A stretch of 64,000 nt of DNA, taken from Icerya purchasi. Lineage: Eukaryota > Arthropoda > Insecta > Hemiptera > Monophlebidae. The notes below the pieces were generated by a model. The model had not been told where the DNA came from. It did no database searches and saw nothing but the letters and a program-made list of their open reading frames with translations. Positions within the stretch are counted from its first letter, which is position 1, and every line of letters starts with the position of its first letter. Of the stretch, positions 10,901 to 21,825 are shown one piece after another. A program made the translations under genes and the position numbers. The stretch covers positions 443,766,792 through 443,830,791 of the forward strand of contig CM077115.1 of assembly GCA_039619475.1 (NCBI GenBank), written 5' to 3'.

Positions 10901-10983
10901 AAATCCAAACTAATAAAAGAAGAGACAAAGGGTTCTATCACATATCCAAATTATTGCCGAAAACTGAAGTCCTCCAGTTTTAG
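7945..10983 (+). CDS. pol: Pol polyprotein: protease, reverse transcriptase, RNase H, integrase
   Basis: Expressed by -1 frameshift from gag; there is no ATG at its head. Residues are numbered from the TTG codon at 7975 (1002 codons). Aspartic protease: DTGA at 16-19 and LLLGLDTIKKF near 83-93. RT: VIDLNSAF with Asp274, LPFGMKNSP from 306, and catalytic YIDD at 337-340. RNase H: FTDAS with Asp486, and EADALSRNP. Integrase: zinc finger H673-x4-H678-x29-C708-x2-C711, then D741, D799 and E835, an exact D,D35E spacing. A C-terminal GPY motif (962-964) is typical of Ty3/gypsy integrases. All key residues are present and there are no internal stops, so the enzyme set looks functional. The stop is followed at once by the polypurine tract and 3' LTR. 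The exact family within gypsy is not assigned. Confidence 0.96.
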   Translation, partial: FKKRINSPLILLKIKITNKKVIGVYDTGANATLINNKVLKDIKYELSRNKKILRTISGDVETDKTIQINLTIGRITHRCEAIVVNEKNLQKDLLLGLDTIKKFKLSQDENCNIWQKSKTQITQVEANTTNLDQPFNEISYTTISELDHLKPNNKGKMIDLINKYDCIFAKDKFDVTLVKNYEAVIKLSEYKNIAKKPYRCSPKENEEIDSQVKILLQKELIEESQSPFAAPVTLVLKKDEKKKTRLCIDYRELNKLIVPEAQPFPRIEDILIKSRNSKIYSVIDLNSAFWSIPIRKKDRYKTAFTTQKGHYQWACLPFGMKNSPAIFQRILSSMLRKYNLDSSCINYIDDILIISENFDNHIQCLEKLFEAIKQEGFKIKLEKCNFATPKVKYLGHIINKGTVSPLCDNLEAIKHFPTPKSQKHVRQFLGKIIFYHKYIPDSVTLLEPLHALLRKHQKFLWSQECECTFQKVKNLLCSAPILAIFSPDRETYLFTDASGIGIGAILKQKQENNELLPVAYFSKKLTPAQKKKKAVYLECLAIYEAIKYWHYWLIDQKFVVLTDHKPLENLNIKQRIDEELGNITMKLSQYNFIVKYSAGKLNLEADALSRNPVMESSCEINNEIEIVNFITAQDIIKDQEDNKIQIKDMIKNKDEQNIIYRTADKKQIVISQELGRRIVQETHIRLGHINTYKTLREIKQKFYFKDMYTLTKKICSACIVCKKNKTRIRRKIGLLTHLGPAQNPFEIMSIDTIGGFNEQSSKHRYLHILIDHFSRYVFGLTSKTQAAHDYIKLVKPVLSIGQVKIIMLDQYAALTSRKLQDVLKENNITTIFSAVDSPSSNGLNERVGQTLVNRIRCKYNECKEKKMKVNWTTIAKLCIDDYNNTIHDATKFRPNYLLSGDSSSPITDLNQQINNLVEDRKQALQNSECSHMKNKKYYDKNRKDVVFNVGDEVYVEKGNRLNRQKLDEIREGPYIIKNKCSNTIYEIQTNKRRDKGFYHISKLLPKTEVLQF
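7948..7954 (+). promoter_or_regulatory. Programmed -1 ribosomal frameshift site, A AAA AAC
   Basis: In the gag frame the codons read tcA AAA AAC GAA TAA. This is the X-XXY-YYZ heptamer used for -1 shifting in retroviral gag-pro/pol junctions. The pol frame is -1 relative to gag and opens just upstream, at 7945, after a stop at 7942-7944, so only a slip in this narrow overlap can join them. No strong downstream stem was obvious. Confidence 0.85.
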
Positions 10984-10998
10984 GTTTGGTAGGGAAGA
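10984..10998 (+). other. Polypurine tract
   Basis: GGTTTGGTAGGGAAGA-type purine-rich run abutting the TG of the 3' LTR; it would prime plus-strand DNA synthesis. The core is GGTAGGGAAGA. Confidence 0.8.
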
Positions 10999-11347
10999 TG
11001 TAACATTTGTCAGGTACAGATAACGGGTCATCCGATTATTTCGTCCGCTTATCTCCCGTATACACGTTATCGTTTATTGTACGTAAGTTAATAATAGAGA
11101 TACTCGTTGTTATATTACATATACGCGTAGTTGATTATTGTAAACGGTTAAAACTTTAAATGTTGGTGATTATCGCATAGTATTACGTATAAGGATAAAT
11201 GTACATCTTTTCGAGTTTTCTATAGGTATGTATTAAACTCTTATCATTCGATTAATGTATTAATTATAATTTTATAAAGATGCTAAATAAAGCTAACTTT
11301 CTATAGTTGAAACCTCGAAACATCATTTATTCGAAATCGAACTTACA
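10999..11347 (+). repeat. 3' LTR
   Basis: Same length and ends as the 5' LTR, with four substitutions (for example 11018 A and 11025 G). AATAAA at 11286-11291. Confidence 0.97.
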
Positions 11348-11373
11348 TATATATATATATATATACATATATA

Positions 11374-11520
11374 AATAAGTTGCGGATCTCAAAAGGCAAA
11401 TATGCCTGTTATGTGAATGCCCGACACTCTTATTAACGTTTATTTTAAAAAATACAAAAATTACAAACTACCTTAACTTATTCCGTAAATCATATTAATA
11501 AACCCGGCGTTATGTTTTAG
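11374..11520. repeat. Dispersed repeat, copy 1
   Basis: About 140 bases match 31044-31190: AAGTTG, then ATATGCC, then the identical CCGACACTCTTATTAACGTT, then an A-rich part and TTACAAACTA. The two copies lie 20 kb apart in the same orientation. No coding capacity; it could be a fragment of an LTR or other unclassified element. Confidence 0.75.
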
Positions 11521-12753
11521 GTATAAATATATATACGTATGCAAATACGTAACACGCCCCGTAATACGCATCTGTACACCGAAGTACATGCAGACAGTTT
11601 AATATTTTAAAATCGAAAACATGATCTTTTTTTAAAACTTAATATCAGAAGAAAAGACACCAGAAAGTCAGAACACATAAAGGAAGAAACATTAAAAGGT
11701 AGAGAGATTCAGAATGTAACTTGTTCTTCAATCTTTACACCATTCTTTCATGTATTTCCTTTTTTCGACACACCAATTTTTTTTCCCTTTAATATATTAT
11801 GATTAGGGATTGTACTGATTAATTTAATTAAAACTGAATCATCAGTGTTATCAATGCGTAGACACCGCGCGGGAATACTACTTCAGTTTCTTGTTAACCG
11901 AATTTTTTCCCTGGATGGTAATTTTATATTATTGACACATTAAATTCTAGTAATCTATAATAGTAATAGTACACATCTTAGGGGGGATATTTCGTTGTTT
12001 TCCTTCCACACATAATTGATCCAAAATCGTTTTGCTTCCAGTAGGATATAGTATAAGTTTCAAACACATCTTCTGTATTTTACTAATTTTATTAATTTCC
12101 GTTTTCTTATCCTCATATAATACATTTGAATTCCATACAAAAATTCTCTAGACATTATTATTGAATTGTAGTATATACACAGTAATGTGCGATTTGCTAG
12201 AACCTGCTTTATTTTATATAAAGCTGGAATTGTCTGTCTTATTTTCGAATTTTGAATGTGTTTTTTCTAGTTCCAAGGATTTATCGATCTCTATATATAT
12301 ATATATATTCCTCGATATTTAAAATGTTTTACGTTCTCAAGCGGTAGACAACAACACAAAAGAGGAGTATTGTGTTATTTGTATGAAGTTTGTGTATGCA
12401 ATCATTACTATGAAATTCGCGGATCGTGTGTATCATATGTTTAGTACTGTTCCGAATGTGCAGTAATTTAGATCTATTTGCATACATAACCTCCTGTCAT
12501 CATGTAAACTAAAATTATCTATATCCTTTTGTAATAGTTTTCCCGCCATCTCTAAATTTTTTGTGTGCTCCATTAATAGAGGCAATATCATGATCGACAA
12601 AAACATATTTTGCATTTATAATATTCTTCTCGTGTAACGAGTTAGTGTAAATGAGAAAAAGAATAGGAGCCAATGACCTAATCCGTATTGACAAGTTTTT
12701 TCATTACTTTTATTCCCTGAGATTTTGACCATACTTTTCTTCGTTATTATATA
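11521..12753. other. No gene seen
   Basis: AT-rich sequence with a short (TA)n at about 12292-12308. Open frames are short and not protein-like. Confidence 0.55.
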
Positions 12754-13708
12754 CAGTAAAACCACTCCGATTATCCGTGTTAATTGGGGATTCATCATGC
12801 ACGGATATGGGAAATTAACCCGCCGCCGGCCGTTCCGCGAGTTTTTATGTATCCCGAGCCTTGCGACCCACACGTAATATGTGGGTCGGGAAGCTCTTCA
12901 TTCCATTTCATATTATGAAAGCTGACCATCTAGTAATTGCAATTGTATAATTTTGCTTTATAATAAATACGTAAAATAGTACTGTATATGAAAGGTGATA
13001 GCTGTGACATAAAACCCCTTCTTTTAGCGAGAAGGGAACTCGATATTTAGACTAATTTAATTAAATAAATACGGTACACATATAGAAGATTTATAAAATT
13101 CAGTGTTTTTATTCATTTTAAATATTGTATCAATGATAAGACGAAGAAATAAGGGGACACAACAGGTAGAGTAGAAACAAAAATGAAATGAACGTAAGGT
13201 ACAGAAAAAAAGTGTTACAATAAAAACGAATAGAATAACTTAGACTAGATATTAATTTTTATGAAAAAAAGGTCAGTCAGTTTCTTCTGTCTGTCTGTCT
13301 GTCTGTCTGTCTGTCGGCAATCTCCTTTGCCCCGTATCTTCGTCTAGAAATGTTCTAACTGCAGAATGTCTGTGATCTGTCTACTGCTCGCAATACGTGA
13401 TCACAGTGTGTAATGCAACGCAGTTTTACAGCTTACTCGCTGTTCTGCTATTTCGACATCCTCTTCATTTCCCGATTTTCTGAATCCGCATTGATTTCAT
13501 TTAACATTTCTTCATCACTAAAAATACGCTATCCAGGAGGATCAATTTCATAATTATCTATCCATTCCTTCATATTTTCATCATCAACATGTTCAAATTC
13601 CTTCCCATCACAATTTGGAACCTTTTTTTGCACGAAACACGTAAGTTTAAAGAGAGATGCGCGGTTAATCCACCAACCGATTAAAACACATACGGATAAT
13701 CGCGACTG
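12754..13708 (-). mobile_element. Pogo/Tigger-like Tc1-mariner element, internally decayed
   Basis: 955 bp with CAGT...ACTG ends flanked by TA on both sides (12752-12753 and 13709-13710), the Tc1/mariner signature. Both terminal repeats carry GATTATCCGT, as pogo/Tigger ends do. On the minus strand at about 13640-13430 a frame reads EFEHVDDENMKEWIDNYEI, then DPPG, then a stop, then RIFSDEEMLNEI. This resembles the acidic C-terminal tail of pogo/Tigger transposases (VDDEDLxEWL, D.P....TDEEI). The DDE catalytic core is missing, so the copy is dead or was non-autonomous. Confidence 0.72.
13285..13315. repeat. (TCTG)n microsatellite
   Basis: About seven TCTG units inside the pogo-like element. 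Confidence 0.95.
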
Positions 13709-13710
13709 TA

Positions 13711-15959
13711 ATTCCTAATCCGCTAAGTTGATCCAGATTAGGTGTAAAGGTAGAAATGAATCAAGACAGAGGACCGGCCGAGTGAAAGACACTTTTCTAG
13801 GCGAAAAACGATACTCTAAATAAAACATATATAAGCGTACTGAATTTTTAGCAAAAGAACCATCGGAATTAAAGAGCACTTCCGATTATATTTATATTGA
13901 ATTTAGACAGACGGGATTTTGAGGTACAACCCCATATATAGAGATCGAAAGTCGCATCTGGAAGCGGATGATGGATCTGTACTCAAAAGAAGGCGTAATA
14001 CTAACCTATTTAGTTGGATAAAGAAAGCTTTCGAAAAGTTTAGCCTTTAAAGGAGGAAAGATATTTAAGCGTATTCGCGGGAAATATTGGACCACCAGCA
14101 AAACTCGAGATAGCAGAAAGATAGACGTCTCTGATAAGACCAAAACAAAAGAGAACGTGTGTGAACTAGGTCGGTTTAATTCGCGCTCAACTATCATCGT
14201 AGTAAATAAATTCCTATTTTTGCTTTTTTATTTCGCCTCGAGATTATCGCTTGAAACCTCCATCTTTCCCAATGCCCTTATTCTCTCGGTAGCTGATATT
14301 CCGTTCTCTACCCCTTCTACCGGAGAGACTTTTATTTCTTCTTTTACGTCAATCACATGTAGAATAATTTTCGAATCTGCATCTCAATTGACTCGGGTTT
14401 CGGCCTTCTCTTTTGTTTTATTCTCTGTTCCTTCTCCCCTCTGTTATCTTCACATCCTACGGACCAAACAGAATTAGTTGTATTTACGATGCTAAACTCT
14501 CGTTAAACCGTTCTCCCTCTGTTGCTATACACCGAGCTTCATAATTTTCACGTACTTCTTTAGCCACTTCTGTCTTTTTCTTTTATTTCACGCTGGTAAT
14601 TTCTCCTCCTTGTTCTCTCTTTTTCTTAATATTATCTCCTTTTTACTTGCCAGATGTATCGTTTTGCTGCTCCTCATCCTCCTCCTCTTGAAAATGAGAA
14701 AGAACGAAATACAAAATACACCACCATGTCGCGCTAAATCTTCGTTCAACAATTTTGTGAAAAGAAAAAACCTATACGATAGCCGTTTAAAAAAGAAATC
14801 TCAGGTCTATTTGCAACGTGTAGCAATTATGAATACGGTGCCGCTTTGGAAATATTTATTTTCCACGGAAAAAGTTTTATCGGAAAAACATTCGACAGAT
14901 TATTAATGTGGCGGCCTATACTGCGAAGAGGTATTTGAAAGGATTTAAAAAAGGGTCACACATACGCCATTAGTGGCACACAGCTTGCTGTTTTCCCGTG
15001 TTTGCAGTGTGTCCGTTTTGCTTCGAATTGGTTAAATTTTCGCTAAGACATGATCAATAAATTTGTTGGTAAACATTTTTGCGAATTACGAGCATTACAC
15101 CGATAAAAAGAATCTCGTCGGATTGATTCGGAAGATTTCGTAATGCGCCTAATCATGTGAATTGCCTCTTCACCGGACGGTAGAAGTGCGGCGACGCTTC
15201 CGCCACGTAAATAAATGTGGTGGTCGGTCGCGCGCCAATGAAAATGAAAGAGTTTGCAATTAAATACGCTAAAGTGACGACTCGAGCACACCTTTCCCTT
15301 TCCCGATTCGGCGACTGGAAACGAGAATAAGCTCAGAATTATCAGACACTACGAACGCGGGGTTACAATTCTTTTTTTTTTCATTTGCCCGAAAGGGTTA
15401 ATTCCCCCGAACTACCGATTAAAAATGAAAAACATTCCGCAACATTTTATACATTTTACGTATATCTTTTTCACGGGGAGCCGTTGCTTCCTCTCTTTCC
15501 CCGAGAGAATTCGATGAAGAAAAAAAATCGAGATCGTTTTCGTTTAGTATAATAATACCTTTATAAAATTAGGGGAAAAAAAAGGTCTTGCTGATGATCG
15601 GTCGCAACATTAATTTCGCGTCAAAAAAGAATTAATACTGTAAACTTTACAAAAGCTCGATAAATTCACAGTATAATACCGAACATAAATAATAAAAGTA
15701 TCATAAAAATTATATAAGAAACACACAAATCATATTAAAAATTTATTTCCGATAACTGACGCTTCTCTCCTCGCAATATATTATCCTCGATCTCTTCTCG
15801 ACGTATGCTCTTCTTGCCTTTTGTTCTCCCTTTCACCAAACCACACCTTACTTCACTTATAATTTCTTTAAATTCAAGTTATTTGTTCTCCCCTCGGACA
15901 TTAAATCTCTTCCTCATCCTGCCGTTCAAAACGAATTCAATCACGTATTATCCTTATAC
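13711..15959. other. No recognisable gene
   Basis: About 2.2 kb of AT-rich DNA. The longest open frame (14157-14477, 106 codons) is Ser/Phe-rich and shows no family motif. The stretch just before the next LINE (15780-15960) is pyrimidine-rich and may be part of that element. Confidence 0.45.
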
Positions 15960-16935
15960 TTCCCTTCCCATATACAATTATCTAGACGGATGGTTCTGAT
16001 GCTGGCGTTGGGGCTGCGTTCATTATCTCCGCGCTTACCTATTCCAAATCATTTCGGTTGCCCTCCTTTTCCTCTATTTTTCTTGCCCAATCCATGGCTA
16101 TCCTGCAGGCAGTCCTTTTCATATCCTCGACAAATAACATGTCTCTAGATTCCTCCTATCCTCGGACTACTCGAAAAGTGTTTTATTGGCTATCTCCTCT
16201 TCTTTTCCTGCTCATCTCACTGATCCCATTATTCTCCAAATTAGCTTTTCTTAATTTCTAATTTATTTGCATCCCGTTATCTACTATGGATTTCTTTCGG
16301 CATTTTTAAAAATTAGTTAGTTGACTCGTTGGCACGTTCGGCGGCGACCAATGGTCTATTCATTAGTAGCTTTCCTGCTCAAACTCTCTACTGTCTCTCT
16401 CTTATCGTTCCTATCACGATTTCTGGACCGGATTCTATCCTTCATTCTTTACCAATGCTCGATCTTTTTGCCTTTCTGTACAGCCCTTTCGTTCCTCTCT
16501 TCGCCTCGGTTTAATCTTTTCCCCTACTTAAGCCGTTCGATTATTTCCTCTATAGTTCGCCTGCGGTTCAATCATAGTTTGCTTCCGGCTTCTCTTTTCC
16601 GTTTTTCTCTTGTTCAATCACCTTTGTGTGTCCTTATGACCCCCCCCCCCCCTCCGGAGCTCAATTATATCCGCGATGCGAATCACGTCTTGTTCGAATG
16701 CCCCTTTATTTCCTCCGAACGTGCTACTCTATATTCTAATTTTCTGCGCCTTGGCTTTTTCACTCCTTATAGTGTCCACTCCATTCTTGAATTCCCCTCT
16801 CTCAATGTAGTTTTCTTTTCTTAGCCTTCTCTATCTACTCAATTTCTAATCTTTTCCCCTTATATAATGTACAATTCTTTGCGTCGTTGGGTAAGTTCCA
16901 CTGTTGACGTGCTCCAAAAAAAAGAAAAAAAAAAT
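15960..16935 (+). mobile_element. Decayed LINE, RNase H and zinc-binding C-terminus
   Basis: From 15986 the translation reads TDGSDAGVGAAFIISALTYS and then SSIFLAQSMAILQAVLFI, an RNase H domain of the same type as at 192. The conserved Glu of the AES motif is Gln here (16088-16090). Farther down, at about 16655-16830, RDANHVLFECPF and VHSILEFPS match the LINE C-terminal Cys/His segment. An A-rich run at 16915-16934 marks the 3' tail. A C homopolymer interrupts it at 16640-16652. Broken by frameshifts; dead copy, probably the same family as 1-1170. Confidence 0.75.
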
Positions 16936-17499
16936 GTCGACTAGTTTCCATAAATTCAGACAAATTCATTATCAAGATGTTAGTTAATTACTATTCAATT
17001 CTTGCAGCATGTAAGGTGTCGTTTAGCCAAAATATCTTTTCAGGTCCTACCTACGCTGCAGAAAAATCTCGCGCGCGCCCGCTGTGTTACGATGTCTCAC
17101 CGCACTTCGACAACTTATTTAGTTTACCTCCATTTCGATCCAGAAAAAAGAACATCGTCCTTCTCCAACTTAGAATCTTCCCCATACCACCCTCACTCAT
17201 TCTCACTTAATCCAACGTCTTGATCCTCCCACACACACTAGTTGTCGTCCCGTCTGTCAAAACCACCTTCTCAACATATTGCAAACATCTTATTATCGAG
17301 TCCTTCACTTCAAAGATCCTCTCTTAATTTTCCACATTCAATTCTCGAAATTCTTTCTGAACACGTAACTCACATCGACAACCTCTTCCTCTTCTTAAAA
17401 AACCTTAACAACTTGTAGTCTCCAGCTGCATATGGCCCGATGAGTAAGCGCCGTTTCTCGTTTTTTTTTGTTTTTTTTTTTTTTTTTTTTTGTCCTTTA
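16936..17499. other. No gene seen
   Basis: Contains a T-run region at 17461-17491. Nothing recognisable. Confidence 0.5.
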
Positions 17500-18115
17500 A
17501 ATAATACTAATAATAATAAAAGATAAGAATATGCAAAACGGTCAGTGTAGAAAATGCCACCAAACAAAGGAAACCATAGAGCACATAACAGGAGGTTATT
17601 GCCTGCTAGTAGTAACAGTAGATACAGAAAGACACAATAATGAATGTAACAAAAATAATTCATCGAGAAATGTCAAAAAAATACAATTTAATAACCGATA
17701 ATAATCAGCCATATTACAAATATAACCGATAAAAAAAATCTTTAGAAAACAAAACAAACTATATATTGGGATACATACGTTTAAGTGCAAATAGACCAGA
17801 TACAATATTAATCAACAAACAAACAAAAAATACGCACTTAATAAATTAATGATAACAACTTAGAGAAGAAATACAATGAAAAAATAATGAAATATACACC
17901 ATTAGAAATCAAGCAGATTTGGAAACAGATAAAAGTTATAGTAGTACCATTAATGCTATCAGTTACAGGAATATAAAAGCTGCTTCATAGAAGGATTAAA
18001 CATTCTTCAGATTCCAAAATACGCACATACAAAAGTACAAAAAGCGGTCATTCTGAACACATGTAACATAGTCCGAAAATTCCTAAACCAATAAAACAAT
18101 AAAAATACTAAGAAC
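17500..18115 (+). mobile_element. LINE C-terminus with zinc finger and restriction-like endonuclease traces
   Basis: Translation blocks in order: CRKCHQTKETIEHITGG near 17545-17596 (Cx2C...H zinc finger), NRPDTILINKQTK near 17790-17830 (a PD motif as in the restriction-like endonuclease of R2/R4-type LINEs), then VQKAVILNTCNIVRKFLN near 18040-18090, the conserved extreme C-terminus. The blocks lie in more than one frame with stops between. It is a different LINE lineage from the RNase H-bearing relics. Clade assignment is inferred from remembered family motifs. Confidence 0.65.
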
Positions 18116-19529
18116 AAGATAATTTAGATTAATAAAATTAAGCAGCAGTGACTCGATCATTATCACAAAGTGTAATAAATACCGGAAAGATAATTCCGGA
18201 AATAATAATAACAATACGTAGTAATATGTGTTAATGTGTTAAAAAGTTTTTACAGCGTATCAACTTCGTATCTGAAAGAAGAATTATGGGGTTTCCAAAA
18301 AAGAATAGGATAAATCATTTGTAAAAGAATATAATAATAATTTTTGTATGAGACACGGAGGTAATATGTAATTTAACCTCTTGTACAGTATTATCAAACA
18401 GGTAGATGGTATAATTATTTTTGAAAAATCTTAAAACGAATACTAACAATAAGAATAAAAGTTTTACTACTGCTTTATTATTATGATTTCGCATCATTGT
18501 ACCAGGACGAACTTTTGCCGGCATCTACAGTTTCGAAATTTGCGTTGGCGCACTACAACATTATAAACACACGTAACTGTGTAAAGTTTTTTTTTTTTTC
18601 CCCGTAAACAGATATACAGAAGCTAGCAGCGGTATTTTTTAATACGAATTTTATCCTACCAAAAAGCGTGAAATTTTGAAATTAGCAGCAATTTTTTTTT
18701 CCATTAACGCGTTTAACGTGCCGCACCACTACCAAAGGTCACAGAGGCACAAAGGAAACTTTTAAATCAGTCGAAGGAGATTGAAATGTTGCAGAAAGGA
18801 AAAGAGATTATCAATTGTTGACATCTCGTAGGAGGGATTCTAATGTGGATGATGATCAGAGTTGACTTCTCTGTACACGGAGAGGATGATACTTAATCGA
18901 CCAGAAGATGTTCTATTGTAATAATGGGAACGGAGCAAAGTTGACATATCGGTGTTGCGGGAATTTATTAATAAGAGTGAGTTATTTGTACATATGTATG
19001 TATGTACGGCAAAGTGCGACTTTTTCTATTTTGACCAAACGGAGGAGCGATCATCCGTATTTGTCCAAACGGGGTGGTTTTATGGCTCTCAGCTTGTTTG
19101 ACGTTGGAATATTGGACCAAGTACATATCCAAAAACATCCGACATGGGACAATCTAATTACGTCCTATAAGTGAAATTTTATAATTAAACATTTTTCAAT
19201 TGAATATTACGTAGTCTATGTTTTTTTGTGGCAGTCAACAACACGATGGGCATTAAATCCGAAGTATCGTCTATCAGTGCAGCAGGATTTGAACCAGGCT
19301 CTACCTGAACGAAACACACCACATACGCCACGGCAAAGAGTTGGCTTTTCTGTTTTTCACCCATCTTTACATGTCATACCGAAAGGAGGTGATGTGAAAA
19401 TTTTATAATTCCATCTAATAAATAACGTCTACAGAGAGGGAGACATATAACAATCAGAATACCCTCTAGGTAACACAGGGAAAAGAAAACAAAATCCAAG
19501 ATATCGCAAGCGCTGAGAAATTGTGCATA

Positions 19530-19589
<60 letters not shown>

Positions 19590-20295
19590 CATTATATAGA
19601 GAAGTTCAGCGGAAGCATCTAGTAATAGCAGATGAAGAACTCAGCCGTTTTATTCGGAAAGTATCACTAAAATTGATAATGGGGTTTTTATTAAATATTC
19701 GATGCTACATTCTGTTCGTTCGGAAATATTAATTTCGGTGGGTTTTATTTTAAATTACTTTTTTTTTTGTATTTAAAATTATCGTACATTTTTCATATAT
19801 TTCTTAAAATACGTGTGTGTTTACATGAAGAATAATTTTTTATTTCTCTAATATTTCTAATTTAAGATCTGGTACGGCAGTGATAACGTATGTACCGTCC
19901 ACCTCTTGATGGACCGGCAATATTGTAGTAATAATAATAGTAGTAAAATAATCCAAATAACGTTTATTATTACTATTACCTTACATTTCCCATCTATGCG
20001 AATATTTGCGCGAGCGATGGGTATTTGAAATAAAAAAAGTACAATAATGAAAATGAAAACTCTTTACAATTTTTAAACAAAATATGAAAGTGAAATACTA
20101 AAATAAAGTGAAATACATTAAATTACATTAACGTAGCGCGTGCATCTGGATTAAATGAAGGGAACTGAAATGGTTTTCCAAACAAAGTTCAAGTATACAA
20201 CGAAATTAATCAAAATTAAATAGATTAAATAATTAAATAATATAAATTAAATCTAACCGGAAATATAATATTAAATGCCAATTTAAAGATGATGA
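18116..20295. other. No gene seen; (ATT)n tract inside
   Basis: AT-rich. The sequence near 19285-19310 read on the minus strand gives GGTTCAAATCC, like a tRNA B-box, but without a convincing A-box or acceptor stem. Confidence 0.5.
19532..19589. repeat. (ATT)n microsatellite
   Basis: About nineteen ATT units, which create long poly-Ile or poly-Leu frames that are not genes. Confidence 0.97.
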
Positions 20296-20655
20296 TCATG
20301 TCAAACTCAATTGGAACTTTCTGTAAAATAATTCGTTAAGCATTTGCGTGTCTCTTCGTATAGTTTTTAAGATTTTCTTTGACGTGATCCGGTTGTAAAT
20401 TATATAAAGTAAAGGAGCCGTGTAGACCATTTTTATTTTGGAATGGTATTTATTAAAATTAGGTACCACTGCTATTTCCCTACCAGAGCTTCTGGTTTTA
20501 CCCTCCTTATATAAAAATGTAAATTCCTCTCTGTTTTTTAAAACATATAAAGTAGTATACCTGAATCTCATATATAAAATTCTTATATTCAGGAAATTGT
20601 ATTTGCAACTGATGTTACTGTCTTTGTTTATGAGCTTAAATATCCTCTTTTGCAA
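20296..20655 (-). mobile_element. LINE reverse-transcriptase C-terminal fragment, open frame
   Basis: A 119-codon uninterrupted minus-strand frame. Its tail reads GKTRSSGREIAVVPNFNK and later YTAPLLYIIYNRIT. The RTRS...VPxFNK...Y...P..YN sequence pattern is common at the C-terminus of CR1/Jockey-like LINE polymerases. The polymerase core is absent upstream, where a (TAA)n tract lies. The lack of stops over 119 codons suggests it is younger than the other LINE relics. Confidence 0.5.
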
Positions 20656-20657
20656 TA

Positions 20658-20690
20658 GTAATAATAATAATAATAATAATAATAGTAGTA
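20658..20690. repeat. (TAA)n microsatellite
   Basis: Roughly ten AAT/TAA units with a TAG interruption. Confidence 0.9.
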
Positions 20691-21339
20691 ATAATCCAAA
20701 GAATCAAAGAATCAAAGAATATATTTTTTTTTGAAGATAATTACATATGTTAAAATAACAAATTGAACCTTAAATTTTAAGCCCGCTTATGCGCTATGAA
20801 AGCACAAGCAGCGGAGATGTAATCAGTTAGACGCGAGCAATATTTCTAATTTGCTACAGACGCTTAATTATATTTTCAAAAATACACTTCTAAATTATTA
20901 AAAATACCTATTACATTTTTTTTTATAACTTTCCAAAATTCATTTCATTATAAATAACCACACAAAAATTTATTTTTCCGAATACTCCCTCTTCATGACG
21001 TACACTTTAGACGATTGTGAAGTTCAGCATTTACAAAATTAAATATAAAATTCGATTTTTTTTCCTTGTTTTTTTTTTTTTGGCACTACGCGTGCGACAA
21101 GCTTCGGACCGAAACCGCAAATGTTCGATCAGAATCTGTTAAAAAATGTACATAAATCTCCGAGATAATCTCAATCAGTTTAATAATTACAAGTTTCCCG
21201 GCCACATGCGTAAACGGTTAAAAATGCCGCCGTAAACTTCTCCGAAAGAGGTCATTAGCGGCGAATAATCGCGGTTAATACACCTTTCGAAATATCAGCA
21301 CGCTGCAAATGCCGGCCAGCATATCTATAGAGAGCGATA
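20691..21339. other. No gene seen
   Basis: AT-rich; CpG content begins to rise toward 21200. Confidence 0.5.
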
Positions 21340-21825
21340 TAGGTTTCGAAGAGCGTTGGGCATTTTAAGGGCATTTTCGAGTTCCACCATACACGCGGTA
21401 GTGTAGTAGTACTAGGCCGTTTGTCGCACGCACACGAGCAGGCGCAAGGACCTTTCCAGTTAATTAGTCCTATATTACAATAATCCGGTCGCAGCGATTT
21501 TCGTCTGTTCGACGTCTAGCCGGACGCGTAAGAGACGTATAATATAAGACGGATAAGAAGACGTGTGTAGTAATATATGTATACACGTATAAATATAATA
21601 CACGCACATATACATACATGTATATGAATAGGAGGAGTGGCGAAAGTTTGCGCCGAGGACGACGTTCGGCGATGTGATTAGCAACATGTCGCAGATGCGA
21701 ATCGAGATCGCGCCGAATCGCAATTAGACAGCTGCTCGCGAACGTCTTCTTCATAGGCGGCATGGGCAGGGAACGCGAAAATGCCGCAATCGCGGCATCG
21801 CGTCAGATATCGTGGCATCGTCGTC

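Larger units (their letters stand above)
6420..11347 (+). mobile_element. Complete Ty3/gypsy LTR retrotransposon, env-less
   Basis: 4,928 bp bounded by 349-bp direct LTRs with TG...CA ends. It has an intact gag and an intact pol in the order protease, RT, RNase H, integrase. Integrase downstream of RNase H is the Ty3/gypsy order. A 4-bp TATA duplication flanks it (6416-6419 and 11348-11351), although the target is a TA microsatellite, so the duplication is not independent proof. Pol stops 15 bp before the 3' LTR, leaving no room for env. The two LTRs differ at only four positions, so the insertion is recent and may still be competent. Confidence 0.96.

Noticed and set aside
10984..10998. An env gene in the gypsy element
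   Set aside because: Only 15 bases separate the pol stop from the 3' LTR.
19226..19330. Minus-strand tRNA or SINE
   Set aside because: A B-box-like GGTTCAAATCC exists, but there is no A box at the right distance and no pairing arms.
19374..19732. Poly-Ile and poly-Leu frames
   Set aside because: Translations of an (ATT)n microsatellite.
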